From positions 1 to 64,000 of the forward strand of contig CALAOR010000014.1 in NCBI GenBank assembly GCA_937889595.1: a stretch of DNA of 64,000 nt, written 5' to 3'. This document shows positions 8,630 through 17,814 of this stretch, one piece after another; the stretch's first letter is position 1; the number at the start of each line of letters is the position of its first letter. Both the position numbers and the translations under genes were made by a program. This DNA is from an uncultured bacterium (GTDB lineage: Bacteria > Oederibacteriota > PGYV01 > Palsa-1178). Under the pieces are notes generated by a model. It was not told the DNA's origin. It was given only the letters and a program-made list of their open reading frames with translations, and made no database searches.

Positions 8630-9892
8630 TTACTCCATAAAATCAAGCACAGGCTTTAAGTCAATAATAGTTTCAATAATCTTTTTCTTTAATTCAACCG
8701 GATTTATTAGAATTTTATCACCCCTAGATATCGAATACCCAATATGTATTCCAGGATAACATAAATTTTCATCCGCTTTTCTCAAAATTTCACACAGATA
8801 GTGGACGTCCTGTTTATTCACAATATCACTCAACCGAATTTCATAAAAACTAACCCATTTCTCATTACCAGGCATGATTCTGTTTCCGGTCTTTGGCATT
8901 CTCCTATAAACAGTCAGTCGGATTGAATGATTATTTATTTTTCTTATAGTATTCAAAAAACTGTCAGGGTTGATAGACAACTTTCCATAGAATATGCCAA
9001 GCGGTGTTTTTGAGTCTCTTGTTCGTCCGTTACGGATTACCGCAGTTATGACTAAACTATTCTTAGATAATTCGATCGTAAAATTACATTGGTTAAGTAC
9101 GTCTTTATTGTCATCCTGCTTCTTGATGGCAACCCATGCAGATGCAGATCTTTCATCATTCGGAGATTTCGATATGTTTCCGGGTTTTATCTGACTGTAT
9201 TTTTTTCTTACGTTAGCCGGCAATTCCTCTCTTATGCTTTTCGTCAAGGCTTTCAGCTTTTTTTTCAGGATAGGAACGTAATGTCTGTCCAAATTGATCC
9301 AAAAATCAAAATCCTCATCTTTAAATCCATTAAAATCAGTCATAACGATTACCTCCAGATAATTAATGAAATCCATAAGCAATTCAAAAAATGCAAATAA
9401 TTTTTTATCATGCCGTATTCTATCAGCTGTGCTTAAAAAGTCATGATGTATGTGTTTCCAAGAAACATACCTGATTTTAGAATTACTTAACTTTTTAATT
9501 TTATCGCCATCTGTTTCATCATTAGTGATGACTGCCAATACATCATTCGGGCCCAAGGATTTCAAATGTCGAAAAATTTGGTCAAGACCCAGGGAAGCAG
9601 CTACCTTTGATTCGACGACTACCCTATTATCAGCAAAATTTATTTCTCCGTCCGGTCGGCTGTTTTCTTCATGCCTTTGCAACCTGAAAGATATTATCTG
9701 TTTTTTTGGAACATTTATCAATGTAAGGAAAGTATTAAGAAGGTCAGTGAAACCAACCCGTTTGGCAAATTCGAGTATGTTAATAAGAGCTTTTGTAGTA
9801 TTATCCTCTATTTGTATGTCATGCAGGGATTCTTCTGTCTTTTTTGAAGGGCCTCTATAATAATAAAATATGTTTTGATGAGGATCTCTCAT
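8630..9892 (-). CDS. Putative PD-(D/E)XK-superfamily protein
   Basis: 420 residues, ATG at 9892. Residues 79-96 read RPDGEINFADNRVVVESK, the D-x(12)-E-x-K core of PD-(D/E)XK nucleases (D81, E94, K96), followed by a helix with Q at ~104 (GLDQIFRHL) and an alternating helix/strand DVLAVITN. Residues ~220-420 form a second region, predicted mixed alpha/beta, that I do not recognise (LVITAVIRNGRTRDSKTPLG, IHIGYSISRGDKILINPVEL). It is a stand-alone gene. A nuclease role in host defence or restriction is plausible, but no methylase or helicase is adjacent. Confidence 0.55.
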   Translation of the reverse strand: MRDPHQNIFYYYRGPSKKTEESLHDIQIEDNTTKALINILEFAKRVGFTDLLNTFLTLINVPKKQIISFRLQRHEENSRPDGEINFADNRVVVESKVAASLGLDQIFRHLKSLGPNDVLAVITNDETDGDKIKKLSNSKIRYVSWKHIHHDFLSTADRIRHDKKLFAFFELLMDFINYLEVIVMTDFNGFKDEDFDFWINLDRHYVPILKKKLKALTKSIREELPANVRKKYSQIKPGNISKSPNDERSASAWVAIKKQDDNKDVLNQCNFTIELSKNSLVITAVIRNGRTRDSKTPLGIFYGKLSINPDSFLNTIRKINNHSIRLTVYRRMPKTGNRIMPGNEKWVSFYEIRLSDIVNKQDVHYLCEILRKADENLCYPGIHIGYSISRGDKILINPVELKKKIIETIIDLKPVLDFME

Positions 9893-10015
9893 TTTAGCCG
9901 TCCTTGTCTATATTAATTTAATAAAGTAATTACTTCTTGCTGAGTTAATTTTTTTGATAGGGTCAGTGGTCAGACCTCGTATTGAGCCTTTAAAATTTTT
10001 AACTTCTGCTCCCGT

Positions 10016-10477
10016 TCATTCCTTGCATATTATTTCGCATTTTTCGTCCATCATCTGACAATGCCGCTGGGTATCTGCCTGAAGTGCGCCAAACAACTTC
10101 ACCAAATCCTTCACATTGGTGTTGAAAATCTTAAAGCATTCAGATTCTACTATGCCTTTTTCAAGCGACCTTGCAAGCTTGAAAGCCTGCTTGCAGTCCA
10201 ACCCCTTGTTTTTTGCCCTGTCAATTTCGCCAATAATAAAACTGATAGATATTTCCAATGATTTTGTGTTAATATAATCCAAGTCAAGTTTTATATCTAT
10301 GTCATCCATCAAAATTCCAAATTCTCGCAGCATGCTTGCATGCCGCTTTTCTTCCTCTGAAATATCCTTCCAGAACTGCCTATGTTCCGGGAATATATCC
10401 CCGAAAACAGAGTAAAGTTCCATTACTTTTTCCTCATTAACAGCAAGCCTTTCAACAATTTCATGCGTCCTGTCCAT
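10016..10477 (-). CDS. Ferritin-like (rubrerythrin-type) helical protein
   Basis: 153 residues from the ATG at 10477 (GGGGTGGG upstream); longer in-frame starts are not supported. The four-helix pattern has DISEEEKRHASMLREFG in helix 2, LEKGIVESECFKIF in helix 3 and LQADTQRHCQMMDEKC in helix 4. The E-x-x-H and E...H spacing recalls diiron ferritin-like proteins, though not every expected ligand is clear. Such proteins handle peroxide, iron or oxygen stress in anaerobes. It stands alone, and the upstream region 9893-10015 includes a reversed gtcagacctc REP-like piece at about 9971. Confidence 0.6.
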   Translation of the reverse strand: MDRTHEIVERLAVNEEKVMELYSVFGDIFPEHRQFWKDISEEEKRHASMLREFGILMDDIDIKLDLDYINTKSLEISISFIIGEIDRAKNKGLDCKQAFKLARSLEKGIVESECFKIFNTNVKDLVKLFGALQADTQRHCQMMDEKCEIICKE

Positions 10478-10709
10478 GATTCCCACCCCGATTATCAGGC
10501 TATAAACTTTTTTGTTTATCGTACAATTCGATGTCATTATATTACTATCAAGACAAAAATACAATTAGTTTATCGTGTATGTCCCTTTGGACTTTGGGCT
10601 GTTACGAGGATTGAAATGCTGCTGAAAAATTACAGAGAAAAGACAAGAAACTACCGCCTGATATTCGCAACTGGTTTAATGTCACAAATCCCATATACTA
10701 AATACAAAA

Positions 10710-11048
10710 TTAGCTGATTTTTAGTTTTTCGATATTGTTCCTCAGAGGATCCAGTTCTTTTTCGATTATCTGCCATACCATCGATACACTAAGTCCGAAA
10801 TATTCGTGCGCTATCCTGTTCCTGAAATCTATTATATCCCGCCACGGTATTTTGGGTGTTTTCATCCTTATCTCATCAGGCAGTTTATTTGCAGCCTCAC
10901 CTATTATTTCAAAATTCCTAATTACAGCATCAATGGTTTTTTTATCTGATTTGAATTTTGTCTCGTCCATGCCTGCGGTATATTCGGATATGTTCTTAAT
11001 TGATTGGAGGATGTCGGAAATATACAGGTTGTAGTCTCTTTCAGACAC
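10710..11048 (-). CDS. hepT: HepT-like ribonuclease toxin (HEPN, DUF86)
   Basis: 112 residues from the GTG at 11048 (GAGGG about 8 bases upstream); a TTG two codons earlier is possible. It is an all-helical HEPN fold with the catalytic R-x4-H-x-Y motif at RNRIAHEYFG. The start overlaps the stop of the MNT-domain gene by 8 bases, the usual MntA-HepT arrangement, in which MntA adenylylates HepT at the tyrosine of this motif and so silences it. The motif is intact, so the toxin should be functional. Confidence 0.88.
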   Translation of the reverse strand: MSERDYNLYISDILQSIKNISEYTAGMDETKFKSDKKTIDAVIRNFEIIGEAANKLPDEIRMKTPKIPWRDIIDFRNRIAHEYFGLSVSMVWQIIEKELDPLRNNIEKLKIS

Positions 11049-11331
11049 GGGCAAGGTCCCTCAATACGTTCTTTTCTATGCCCGGCTTGATGGCGTCTTT
11101 TGTAACAAGGTCAACTTTTATTCCAAGTTTTTCCTCAATAAATCTCTGCACCCTGAAAAACTCAAAACCTACAGGCCCGGAAAATTCGACAAGTATATCG
11201 AGATCGCTGTTTTCCCCCTGCTGGTTCCTTGCAAACGAGCCGAACACAGCAAGACTTTTCACCTTGTATTTTTTCGCCAGTTCCGGTTCAAGTTCTTTTA
11301 AATTCCTGATAACTTCGTCAAGTTTTTTCAT
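11041..11331 (-). CDS. mntA: MntA-like minimal nucleotidyltransferase antitoxin
   Basis: 96 residues, ATG at 11331. It carries the nucleotidyltransferase signature GSFARNQQGENSDLDILVEF (GSx10DxD), and further acidic residues (VDLVTKDAIKPGIEKNVL) fit the MNT family. It is translationally coupled to the HepT gene downstream. Known members transfer AMP to HepT. There is no separate regulator next to the pair. Confidence 0.88.
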   Translation of the reverse strand: MKKLDEVIRNLKELEPELAKKYKVKSLAVFGSFARNQQGENSDLDILVEFSGPVGFEFFRVQRFIEEKLGIKVDLVTKDAIKPGIEKNVLRDLARV

Positions 11332-11427
11332 ATGTTCATTATAATCTATTTACCGGCAGAATCAAGCAATATCATATATTCCAAAATCGAAATTTTGTTT
11401 TGGCAGGCTCAACAATGATTATTTCCC

Positions 11428-11712
11428 TCATTTTTTACGCTTGCCCTTTTTTACTGCCCTGACATAGCCGGTTTTTGGTTCTTCCATCAGCGTTAAAAAA
11501 TCAACCCCTTTATCCTTCTTCCTTTTTTCATAATTATCAAACGCCTTATCGAAACTGAAAGCTTCTTCCCGCGCCGTTTCAAGCCTTATCTCATGTTGCA
11601 GGGCGTTTTCGATGAATTTACGTATCTTAATGCCCCTGTGCTCGCAGTATTTCGTGACTTCATCCCGGATATCACTCTCGATTTTTACCGAATAAGTAAC
11701 CACTCTGGACAT
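11428..11712 (-). CDS. Ribbon-helix-helix (CopG-like) protein, orphan antitoxin candidate
   Basis: 94 residues, ATG at 11712 with AGGAGG upstream. The N-terminus has the strand-helix-helix pattern of RHH proteins (VVTYSVKIESDIRDEVTKYC then KIRKFIENALQHEI). The C-terminal half is charged, ending GKRKK, as in antitoxins that wrap a toxin. No toxin gene follows: only 96 bases separate it from MntA/HepT, and they contain no frame. The perfect inverted repeat ATTGTA-N4-TACAAT at about 11746-11761 is a candidate operator. Confidence 0.65.
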   Translation of the reverse strand: MSRVVTYSVKIESDIRDEVTKYCEHRGIKIRKFIENALQHEIRLETAREEAFSFDKAFDNYEKRKKDKGVDFLTLMEEPKTGYVRAVKKGKRKK

Positions 11713-11778
11713 AGTTCCCGCCTCCTGATGTTGGATTTACTTTACATTGTAATAATACAATATGATCCGGTGTTTATC

Positions 11779-11806
11779 AAGTATAAAAGTATACTTTTGT
11801 ACGTCA
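11779..11806 (-). promoter_or_regulatory. Promoter with AAAAGTATACTTTT palindrome for the RHH gene
   Basis: Minus-strand TTGACG (11801-11806) and TATACT (11779-11784) are 16 bases apart. The perfect palindrome AAAAGTATACTTTT (11784-11797) fills the spacer. Its GTATAC core is the same as in the ORF6N/DUF1016 operators, but the spacing differs. Confidence 0.6.
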
Positions 11807-11935
11807 ATTCACCAGTCTGGACATAACGAACAACCTTCGCGACTTGGTTATAGACCTGAACCTGAACAGTTGACCGCAGGTTCGCCGTTGCCCGGATTGT
11901 CAACTGCTCAACTGTTCAATCTGCTCACCTGCTCC

Positions 11936-11958
11936 GATTTTCGGCGTAGCCGAAAATC
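11936..11958. other. Perfect 10-bp stem-loop
   Basis: GATTTTCGGC and GCCGAAAATC form a perfect 10-base stem around GTA. No T-run follows, so it is not a clear terminator. Just before it, 11853-11935 has a stuttering repeat of tcaactgctcaactgttcaa type. It precedes the lipoprotein promoter. Confidence 0.55.
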
Positions 11959-12009
11959 ATGCATAGCCAGAAACGGGTTTATCGCATTTTCCAATTGTTG
12001 ACAAAATAA

Positions 12010-12038
12010 TTGACAAGCAAACATATGTATTGTATAAT
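12010..12038 (+). promoter_or_regulatory. Consensus sigma-70 promoter of the lipoprotein gene
   Basis: TTGACA (12010-12015) and TATAAT (12033-12038) with a 17-base spacer: a perfect consensus promoter ending 37 bases before the ATG at 12076. This implies strong constitutive expression. Confidence 0.85.
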
Positions 12039-12075
12039 ACCACAACAATGCTAGCAATTAAAAGGAGGCTGGAAA

Positions 12076-12906
12076 ATGGTAAAAAACCGATATTCTGTTC
12101 TTGCTGTGGTTTTGTTTTTTGTTTTATTGTCAAGTTTTGAATCAGGGTGTAAATCAAATAGTCCTGCGGCGCCGGCGCCAACTTCGGTGCCAACTTCGGC
12201 GCCAACCCCGACACCGGTTACAGTAACTGTTACCGGGAATGTCACTATGCCTGCTCTTTCGGCAGGCAAAACAATGAAAGTATCTTTCTACAAATCTCCG
12301 ACGGATTTATCCAGCCCAATAAATTCCATTAGTATGTCGTGTACCAGCAACCCTATGCCTTATTCTCTTACCGTGAGCGCGGACAGTTACTATGTGATCG
12401 CCTCCGTCATCGGCAGCAATCCCATTCCAATACCTTATGCAGGGGATTATGTAGGCGTTTACGGTACAACATGGCCGGCATGGCCGGCATCTGCAAATGC
12501 CGTGGTGTCGGCTGCGAACACTACCTTTGATTTAACGCTTGTGACTGCACAAAATAATCTTTCAGGGACCATGACAATACCCGCCGACCAGACGGGAAAA
12601 GTGTTTTATATAACACTTGATCCTGATACCAATGGCGGAAACTCAAACTACGCGGGATTTGAAATGTGGGCATGCCCTTCAGGGACCTCAATATCGTATG
12701 GAATGGTTGTCATTGTACCGGGGACATACTATCTTTACGGCGGTGTAAATGCAAGCGGCACATCGGGGAATGGACCCCAGCCTGGCGATTATTTCGGATT
12801 TTACGGGGTTACTGCGCCTTATTATGCGTCTACGCCGGCTCCTAATGTAACAATTGATGTTTCAACGCCTGCAATAAAGAATTTTATATTAGGCATAATG
12901 CCCTGA
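12076..12906 (+). CDS. Surface lipoprotein with two repeated beta domains
   Basis: 276 residues, ATG at 12076 with AAAGGAGG upstream. A lipoprotein signal peptide ends at FESGC (Cys 25), followed by a Pro/Thr/Ala linker (APAPTSVPTSAPTPTP). Two similar beta-sandwich-like repeats follow, at residues ~50-160 and ~160-276. Each has a strand like VTGNVTMPALSAGK or LSGTMTIPADQTGK and a later GDYVGVYG or GDYFGFYG. They are reminiscent of carboxypeptidase-regulatory/Ig-like folds; the exact family is not recognised. It is likely anchored in the envelope. Its stop is 8 bases from the convergent queE stop. Confidence 0.75.
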   Translation: MVKNRYSVLAVVLFFVLLSSFESGCKSNSPAAPAPTSVPTSAPTPTPVTVTVTGNVTMPALSAGKTMKVSFYKSPTDLSSPINSISMSCTSNPMPYSLTVSADSYYVIASVIGSNPIPIPYAGDYVGVYGTTWPAWPASANAVVSAANTTFDLTLVTAQNNLSGTMTIPADQTGKVFYITLDPDTNGGNSNYAGFEMWACPSGTSISYGMVVIVPGTYYLYGGVNASGTSGNGPQPGDYFGFYGVTAPYYASTPAPNVTIDVSTPAIKNFILGIMP

Positions 12907-12913
12907 ATTTATT

Positions 12914-13594
12914 TCAAACAACCTTATGCAGCTGAACGCTGACTTTCCAGCCCAGCTTGTTCTTCATGACGTATTCTTTGATCCTGTCCAGCTTGAACTT
13001 TCCGTAAACCGGCTGCGCAAAAACAACGCACTTTACAGGATGTTTTTTCAGGATTTTTGCCGCGCAGGCCATATCTTTTTGCGACCCTATGACAAGTTTT
13101 AACTGGTCTTTTGACCTGAGAAGTTTTAAGTTTGAAAGCATCATTTTTCCGTGCTCGCCCGAAGAAGGGAGCTTTAAATCCATGCTTATATTATCCGCAG
13201 GCACGTTTTTGATGGAAATAGCGCCGTTAGTCTCAACTGATATTGTTTTGCCAAGCCTTTGAGCTTTCAAAATTTCAAACTTCTTTACTTGTTTTATTAA
13301 GGAAACAACTTCTTCCTTCCGGCAAAGCGGCTCTCCGCCCGTGATATTGACATACTTATACGGGCTGGTTTTTATTGCGCGAAGAATCCCCTTAACGCTC
13401 ATTATTTCGCCGTTTTTATAAGCATCCTTTGTATCGCACCACCTGCACCGCAGGTTGCATCCGGTCAAACGGATGAACAATGTCGGGTAACCCTGATACT
13501 GCCCTTCGCCTTCTATGTCAAAAAATACCTCGTTTACTTTAATAAAACTTTTTTTATCGTCCTTCAATTTCCACCCGCTTGTTTGTTTTTGCAT
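12914..13594 (-). CDS. queE: 7-carboxy-7-deazaguanine synthase (QueE)
   Basis: 226 residues. The N-terminus EVFFDIEGEGQYQGYPTLFI and the radical-SAM cluster CNLRCRWC (CxxxCxxC), followed by NITGGEPLCR, are diagnostic of QueE. QueE converts carboxy-tetrahydropterin to 7-carboxy-7-deazaguanine in queuosine and related 7-deazaguanine pathways, using SAM and Mg2+. Length is normal. Other queuosine genes are not in the window, so it acts as a dispersed gene. The start at 13594 lies slightly upstream of the conserved region; a start at a later in-frame methionine is not evident. Confidence 0.9.
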   Translation of the reverse strand: MQKQTSGWKLKDDKKSFIKVNEVFFDIEGEGQYQGYPTLFIRLTGCNLRCRWCDTKDAYKNGEIMSVKGILRAIKTSPYKYVNITGGEPLCRKEEVVSLIKQVKKFEILKAQRLGKTISVETNGAISIKNVPADNISMDLKLPSSGEHGKMMLSNLKLLRSKDQLKLVIGSQKDMACAAKILKKHPVKCVVFAQPVYGKFKLDRIKEYVMKNKLGWKVSVQLHKVV

Positions 13595-13695
13595 GCATCT
13601 ATTTGGATACTGCCGGAAAACCCTATATATCCATGAAATTCTTACTCGCTGCCTTTTCTATGCCCAATCACCAGCTAGATTTTCCTAAATTTCTC

Positions 13696-13723
13696 TTGTT
13701 TTTTAACCAAAAATCAATATAAT
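13696..13723 (+). promoter_or_regulatory. Probable promoter of the 13793 gene
   Basis: TTGTTT (13696-13701) and TATAAT (13718-13723), spacer 16 bases, 69 bases before the start codon. Confidence 0.5.
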
Positions 13724-13792
13724 CTTATTTTGTACTTAAGTCCGCTTAAAACGGCCTTTCATTAATTATATATATGCACAAGGAGCTTTCAG

Positions 13793-15676
13793 TTGAAGAA
13801 ATTATCTTTAAGCATTATACTCTTTTTCCTTTTATTTTCAAGCGTACATGCCGAGGGTATTAAAATTAAATCGGGCAAGGCTTCATACTTGAGGTATGAA
13901 CTTGTCGATATATACTGCGAATATACGCCTGATATAAAAAAATCATTTTTAAACCTGAATAACGTCTCGTCGTTAAAGGACCCGTTGACAGCCAAATGCA
14001 CGGCAAAAATTTTTTCAAACAACAGGCTAATCAAAACCGTGGGCTCAACCGAGGAAATAACCCTAAAGTATGACGCTGCCCGGAAATATTGGGCCGGCTA
14101 CTGGCCCATCCCCTGGAACCCGAGGCTGGGTAATTACAGGGCCGTTATCGTATTTGATTCCGGCGCAAAAAAGTTCGCGGGCAATGTCAATTTTGAAATT
14201 AAGAAAAGGACCCCGCTTCCCCTGCCAAAAGGCTTCTGCGCCATGGACATAGAACCCGGCGATTCCATAATAACACGGGTGCCGGGTTTGGGCGGCAAGT
14301 CGGTAAAGATATGGGAAAACTACGTGCTGTGGGCAAAGTTCATGGGCGCATCCGCCTTATGGCACAACGTGGGCCAGTCGCAGATATGGAATACTTTCAA
14401 ACCCGATGATTTTCCTTGGGATAATACAAGCATTTCCCAGATGACCAACCTGGGAAACGAGTGCCACAAGTATGACATGAAGTACGGCGCGTGGATAACA
14501 AGCTTCGTGGTTTTAGGCAACAGGAAGGACTTATCCCCCTACAAACAGTCCCTGTCATATGATGCCGTCAACAACGCACTAAAACCCATGATATACGTAT
14601 CCATACTTGACGAAAAGAGAAGACAGGACCTTATAGACCTGCTTAAGAAAATGCAGGACAACCCCGCGGTGGATTACCTCGGCATGGACTATATGAGGAC
14701 CGACTTCGGCGGGCTTGAATACGCCGATAATTTTGTGCATGACATGCCCCTGCTGGATACCCCCCGCGACTGGAAAGACATGACCGCCGAGGATAAGATG
14801 TTATGGCTGGGCCGCAAGCTTGAGATAGATAAGAGCGAAAAATTCCTCGAGATGTGGGACTGGTGGCGCGCGCACAAGATGGCAACGGTCCTGGTGGATA
14901 TAAAACAGCGCGCCGGCATCACAAAGCCTGTCTGGGTTTTCTCGCTTACGTGGCGCCAGGGCAAGGAACACGGCCAGGACCCTTTAATGTTCATAGACGC
15001 AGGTGTGGATATAAACTCGGGAATGTTTTATTCCATAGACCATGACACATACCCGGACATGCTGAACAGCTGGCGCGATTATCTGAAGCAGGGCCAGACA
15101 AACCTGTGCGCGGGCCAGTGCGTGGACTGGAATCTTTTAGGCAGGACCTACAGACCCTCGGGCCCTGAAGAGCATTTCATAAGACAAAAAATGCTGGTGG
15201 ACGAATTTTTGCCGGTCAACCCGACGCTGGGCCTTTTCTGGCATGATCTGACCCGGGCCTTCAAAGGCTCAAAGGGGCCTTACACGTCTCTTGAGTGGGC
15301 GGTCGCCGGAGCCGCTTCATTTTCATATTTGCGCGCCAAACAGGGATTCTTCCCTTTTGAATCCAAGTGGGAGCTTCCCGACTCGGTCAAACGCGGCGAA
15401 ATATTTACCATAGACATACAGGTAAAAAATACGGGCGCCATAACCATGGATTATTACCTGAAACTTTTAAAGGTTTCCAACCTTGAGATGTACGGCGATA
15501 TAGTGGATAAATTCATCCTTGCCCCGGCAGAGATAAAAACCTTCACCTTCCAGGTCAGGGCCATGGAAAACAATTATAAAAAAGATTACATGCAGATGAT
15601 CGCGTATATGCTGCAATATAACGGCCTCTCAACCCAGCAGCGGTACTTTGATTTTAAATATATCGAGGTAAAGTAA
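13793..15676 (+). CDS. Large secreted protein, possible glycoside hydrolase-like TIM barrel
   Basis: 627 residues starting at TTG (AAGGAG 8 bases upstream). A signal peptide (KKLSLSIILFFLLFSSVHA) is followed by a beta domain (~20-140; YELVDIYCEYTPDI, LGNYRAVIVFDSG). A central ~350-residue region rich in Trp and Asp follows (KYGAWITSFVVLGNR, DYLGMDYMRTDFGG, KPVWVFSLTWRQGKEHGQDP), and then a C-terminal beta domain (EIFTIDIQVKNTGAI). The centre reads like a putative glycoside-hydrolase barrel, with DYLGMDYMRTD a possible catalytic strand, but I cannot name a family. The stop codon abuts the lepA start, so the pair may be co-transcribed. Confidence 0.6.
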   Translation: MKKLSLSIILFFLLFSSVHAEGIKIKSGKASYLRYELVDIYCEYTPDIKKSFLNLNNVSSLKDPLTAKCTAKIFSNNRLIKTVGSTEEITLKYDAARKYWAGYWPIPWNPRLGNYRAVIVFDSGAKKFAGNVNFEIKKRTPLPLPKGFCAMDIEPGDSIITRVPGLGGKSVKIWENYVLWAKFMGASALWHNVGQSQIWNTFKPDDFPWDNTSISQMTNLGNECHKYDMKYGAWITSFVVLGNRKDLSPYKQSLSYDAVNNALKPMIYVSILDEKRRQDLIDLLKKMQDNPAVDYLGMDYMRTDFGGLEYADNFVHDMPLLDTPRDWKDMTAEDKMLWLGRKLEIDKSEKFLEMWDWWRAHKMATVLVDIKQRAGITKPVWVFSLTWRQGKEHGQDPLMFIDAGVDINSGMFYSIDHDTYPDMLNSWRDYLKQGQTNLCAGQCVDWNLLGRTYRPSGPEEHFIRQKMLVDEFLPVNPTLGLFWHDLTRAFKGSKGPYTSLEWAVAGAASFSYLRAKQGFFPFESKWELPDSVKRGEIFTIDIQVKNTGAITMDYYLKLLKVSNLEMYGDIVDKFILAPAEIKTFTFQVRAMENNYKKDYMQMIAYMLQYNGLSTQQRYFDFKYIEVK

Positions 15677-17479
15677 ATGACCAACGAAGACTTAAAACAC
15701 ATAAGGAATTTTTCCATCATAGCGCACATAGACCACGGCAAGTCCACGCTTGCCGACAGGCTGCTGGAATTTACCGGCACCATAGACAAGCGCAATATGA
15801 AGGCCCAGGTGCTGGATTCCATGGATTTGGAACGCGAACGCGGCATCACCATCAAAGCCAAAGCCGTCCAGTTAAAATACACCCTTGACGGCCAGGAATA
15901 CATGCTGAACCTGATCGATACGCCCGGGCACGTGGATTTCACTTATGAGGTTTCGCGCTCACTCATCGCCTCCGAAGGCGCGCTTTTGGTCATTGACGCG
16001 TCGCAGGGCATAGAGGCGCAGACCATGGCAAACGCGCATATAGCCAACATGCTGAACTTAAAGCTTATCCCTGTCATAAACAAGATAGACCTCCCGAATT
16101 CCGACATACCAAAGGCAAAATCCGAGCTTGAAGAGCTTCTTGCCATACCCGCGGAAGAAGCGGTTCTTGCCAGCGCCAAGGAAGGCATAGGCATAGAGGA
16201 AATACTTGCAAGCATAATAAAGAACATTCCCGCCCCAAAAGGCGACGTTAATAAACCCCTGAAGGCGCTTATAATGGACGCCCAGTTTGATTTTTACAAA
16301 GGCGTTATAATTTTCATAAGGCTCGTGGACGGACATATCAAACCTAACATGAAGGTTCACATGATGGCCTCGGATAACGGCTGGGAAGTCGATCATGTCG
16401 GCGTTTTCAAACCCGGCATGGTCGAGGCTGATGAATTATTCGCGGGCCAGGTCGGCTTTTTTACCGCGGGTATAAAGGCATTGAGCGACATCAGAATAGG
16501 CGACACTGTAACAGAGGATGGCAACAGGTGCGACGCGCCTTTACCCGGTTATAAAGATATAAAACCCATGGTATTCTGCGGATTGTTCCCCGTGGTTTCC
16601 GAGCAATACGCGGACTTAAAAGACGCTCTTTCAAAGCTCAAACTCAACGATTCATCGTTATTTTACGAACCGGAATCTTCCGAAGCCCTCGGTTTCGGCT
16701 ATCGCTGCGGATTTTTAGGGCTGCTGCACATGGAGATCATACAGGAGCGCCTGGAACGCGAGTATAACCTGAACCTTATCGCGACCGCTCCGAACGTGGA
16801 GTACAAGATTAAAACAACCAGGGGCGAAACTATAGTGGCGGACAGCCCGTCGAATTTCCCGGATTTTTCCTTTGTGGACCATGTGGAAGAGCCGTATGTA
16901 AAGCTCAACCTTATAACCCCTGCCGAGTACCTGGGGCCGCTCATGCAGCTATGCCAGCAGCGCCGCGGCACGTATATAAATACTGAATACATTTCCTCAA
17001 CGAGGGCTTTGCTGGTATACGATATCCCGCTCGCGGAAATAATCTGGGACTTCTACGACAAGTTAAAATCCATGTCCAAAGGCTACGCGTCCATGGACTA
17101 TGAACTGCTCGATTACAGGACCGCGGACTTAAAGAAAGTGGACATCCTGGTCAACTTCGAAAAGGTCGATTCCCTGTCGTTTATAACGCACGAGAATTTC
17201 GCGTACCAGAAAGCCAAAGACCTGGTGGAAAGATTGAAAGAAGTCATACCAAGACAGATGTTCCAGGTCCCCATACAGGGCGCCATAGGAGCCAATGTAA
17301 TATCGAGGGAAACTATTCCCGCAATGAGGAAGAACGTCCTGGCCAAGTGCTACGGCGGGGACATAACGCGTAAAAGGAAACTCCTGGAGAAACAGAAAGA
17401 AGGAAAGAAAAGGATGAAAAGCATAGGTTCGGTGGAGATCCCGCAGGAAGCGTTTTTGGCCATCCTTAAAGTCGATTAA
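15677..17479 (+). CDS. lepA: Elongation factor 4 (LepA)
   Basis: 600 residues, standard LepA length. G motifs: [16 protein letters not shown] (G1), RGITIK (G2), DTPGHVDF (G3), NKIDLPN (G4) and SAKEGIG (G5). Domains II, III and V follow, and the LepA C-terminal domain ends [20 protein letters not shown]. LepA is a ribosome-bound GTPase that back-translocates or helps assemble ribosomes. Its ATG follows the TAA of the upstream secreted protein with no gap. A strong terminator lies 43 bases downstream. Confidence 0.97.
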   Translation: MTNEDLKHIRNFSIIAHIDHGKSTLADRLLEFTGTIDKRNMKAQVLDSMDLERERGITIKAKAVQLKYTLDGQEYMLNLIDTPGHVDFTYEVSRSLIASEGALLVIDASQGIEAQTMANAHIANMLNLKLIPVINKIDLPNSDIPKAKSELEELLAIPAEEAVLASAKEGIGIEEILASIIKNIPAPKGDVNKPLKALIMDAQFDFYKGVIIFIRLVDGHIKPNMKVHMMASDNGWEVDHVGVFKPGMVEADELFAGQVGFFTAGIKALSDIRIGDTVTEDGNRCDAPLPGYKDIKPMVFCGLFPVVSEQYADLKDALSKLKLNDSSLFYEPESSEALGFGYRCGFLGLLHMEIIQERLEREYNLNLIATAPNVEYKIKTTRGETIVADSPSNFPDFSFVDHVEEPYVKLNLITPAEYLGPLMQLCQQRRGTYINTEYISSTRALLVYDIPLAEIIWDFYDKLKSMSKGYASMDYELLDYRTADLKKVDILVNFEKVDSLSFITHENFAYQKAKDLVERLKEVIPRQMFQVPIQGAIGANVISRETIPAMRKNVLAKCYGGDITRKRKLLEKQKEGKKRMKSIGSVEIPQEAFLAILKVD

Positions 17480-17521
17480 AGGCAATCACAAATCCAAAAT
17501 CACAAATTCCAAATAAAAACG

Positions 17522-17548
17522 AAACGGCCCTTAAGGGCCGTTTTTTTT
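17522..17548 (+). terminator. Rho-independent terminator after lepA
   Basis: AAACGGCCC-TTAA-GGGCCGTTT followed by an eight-T run: a textbook terminator. The stretch before it (17484-17520) is a stuttering AATCACAAAT-type repeat. Confidence 0.95.
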
Positions 17549-17567
17549 ACATACTAAAACAAAACCT

Positions 17568-17647
17568 GTAGAGAGGGGGCTTGCCCCCTCTCACCGTCGG
17601 CTTTAGTTAACAGCCTGCTGTGAGAGGGGGGCAAGCCCCCTCTCTAC
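17568..17647. repeat. GTAGAGAGGGGG hairpin repeat (family B), copy 1
   Basis: An 80-base inverted repeat: GTAGAGAGGGGGCTTGCC at one end and its complement ...GGCAAGCCCCCTCTCTAC at the other, with a middle of CACCGTCGGCTTTAG. Other copies: 18573-18658, 54552-54666, 56267-56320 (right half) and 58026-58117; a degenerate piece lies near 49811. MITE-like in shape, non-coding. Confidence 0.9.
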
Positions 17648-17814
17648 AAAATCCGATTAGTCCGCCACCCGGAAAATACCAGCGTATTCATCCATAACGG
17701 GCAGGCATGCTATTTTTCCTGCATAGCAGGCGATGACAACTTGCACTATTATGGATTTAAAATAAATATTCAAAGCTCAAGCCTTTGTCTGACATCAGAT
17801 ACCTGTTATAAAAA

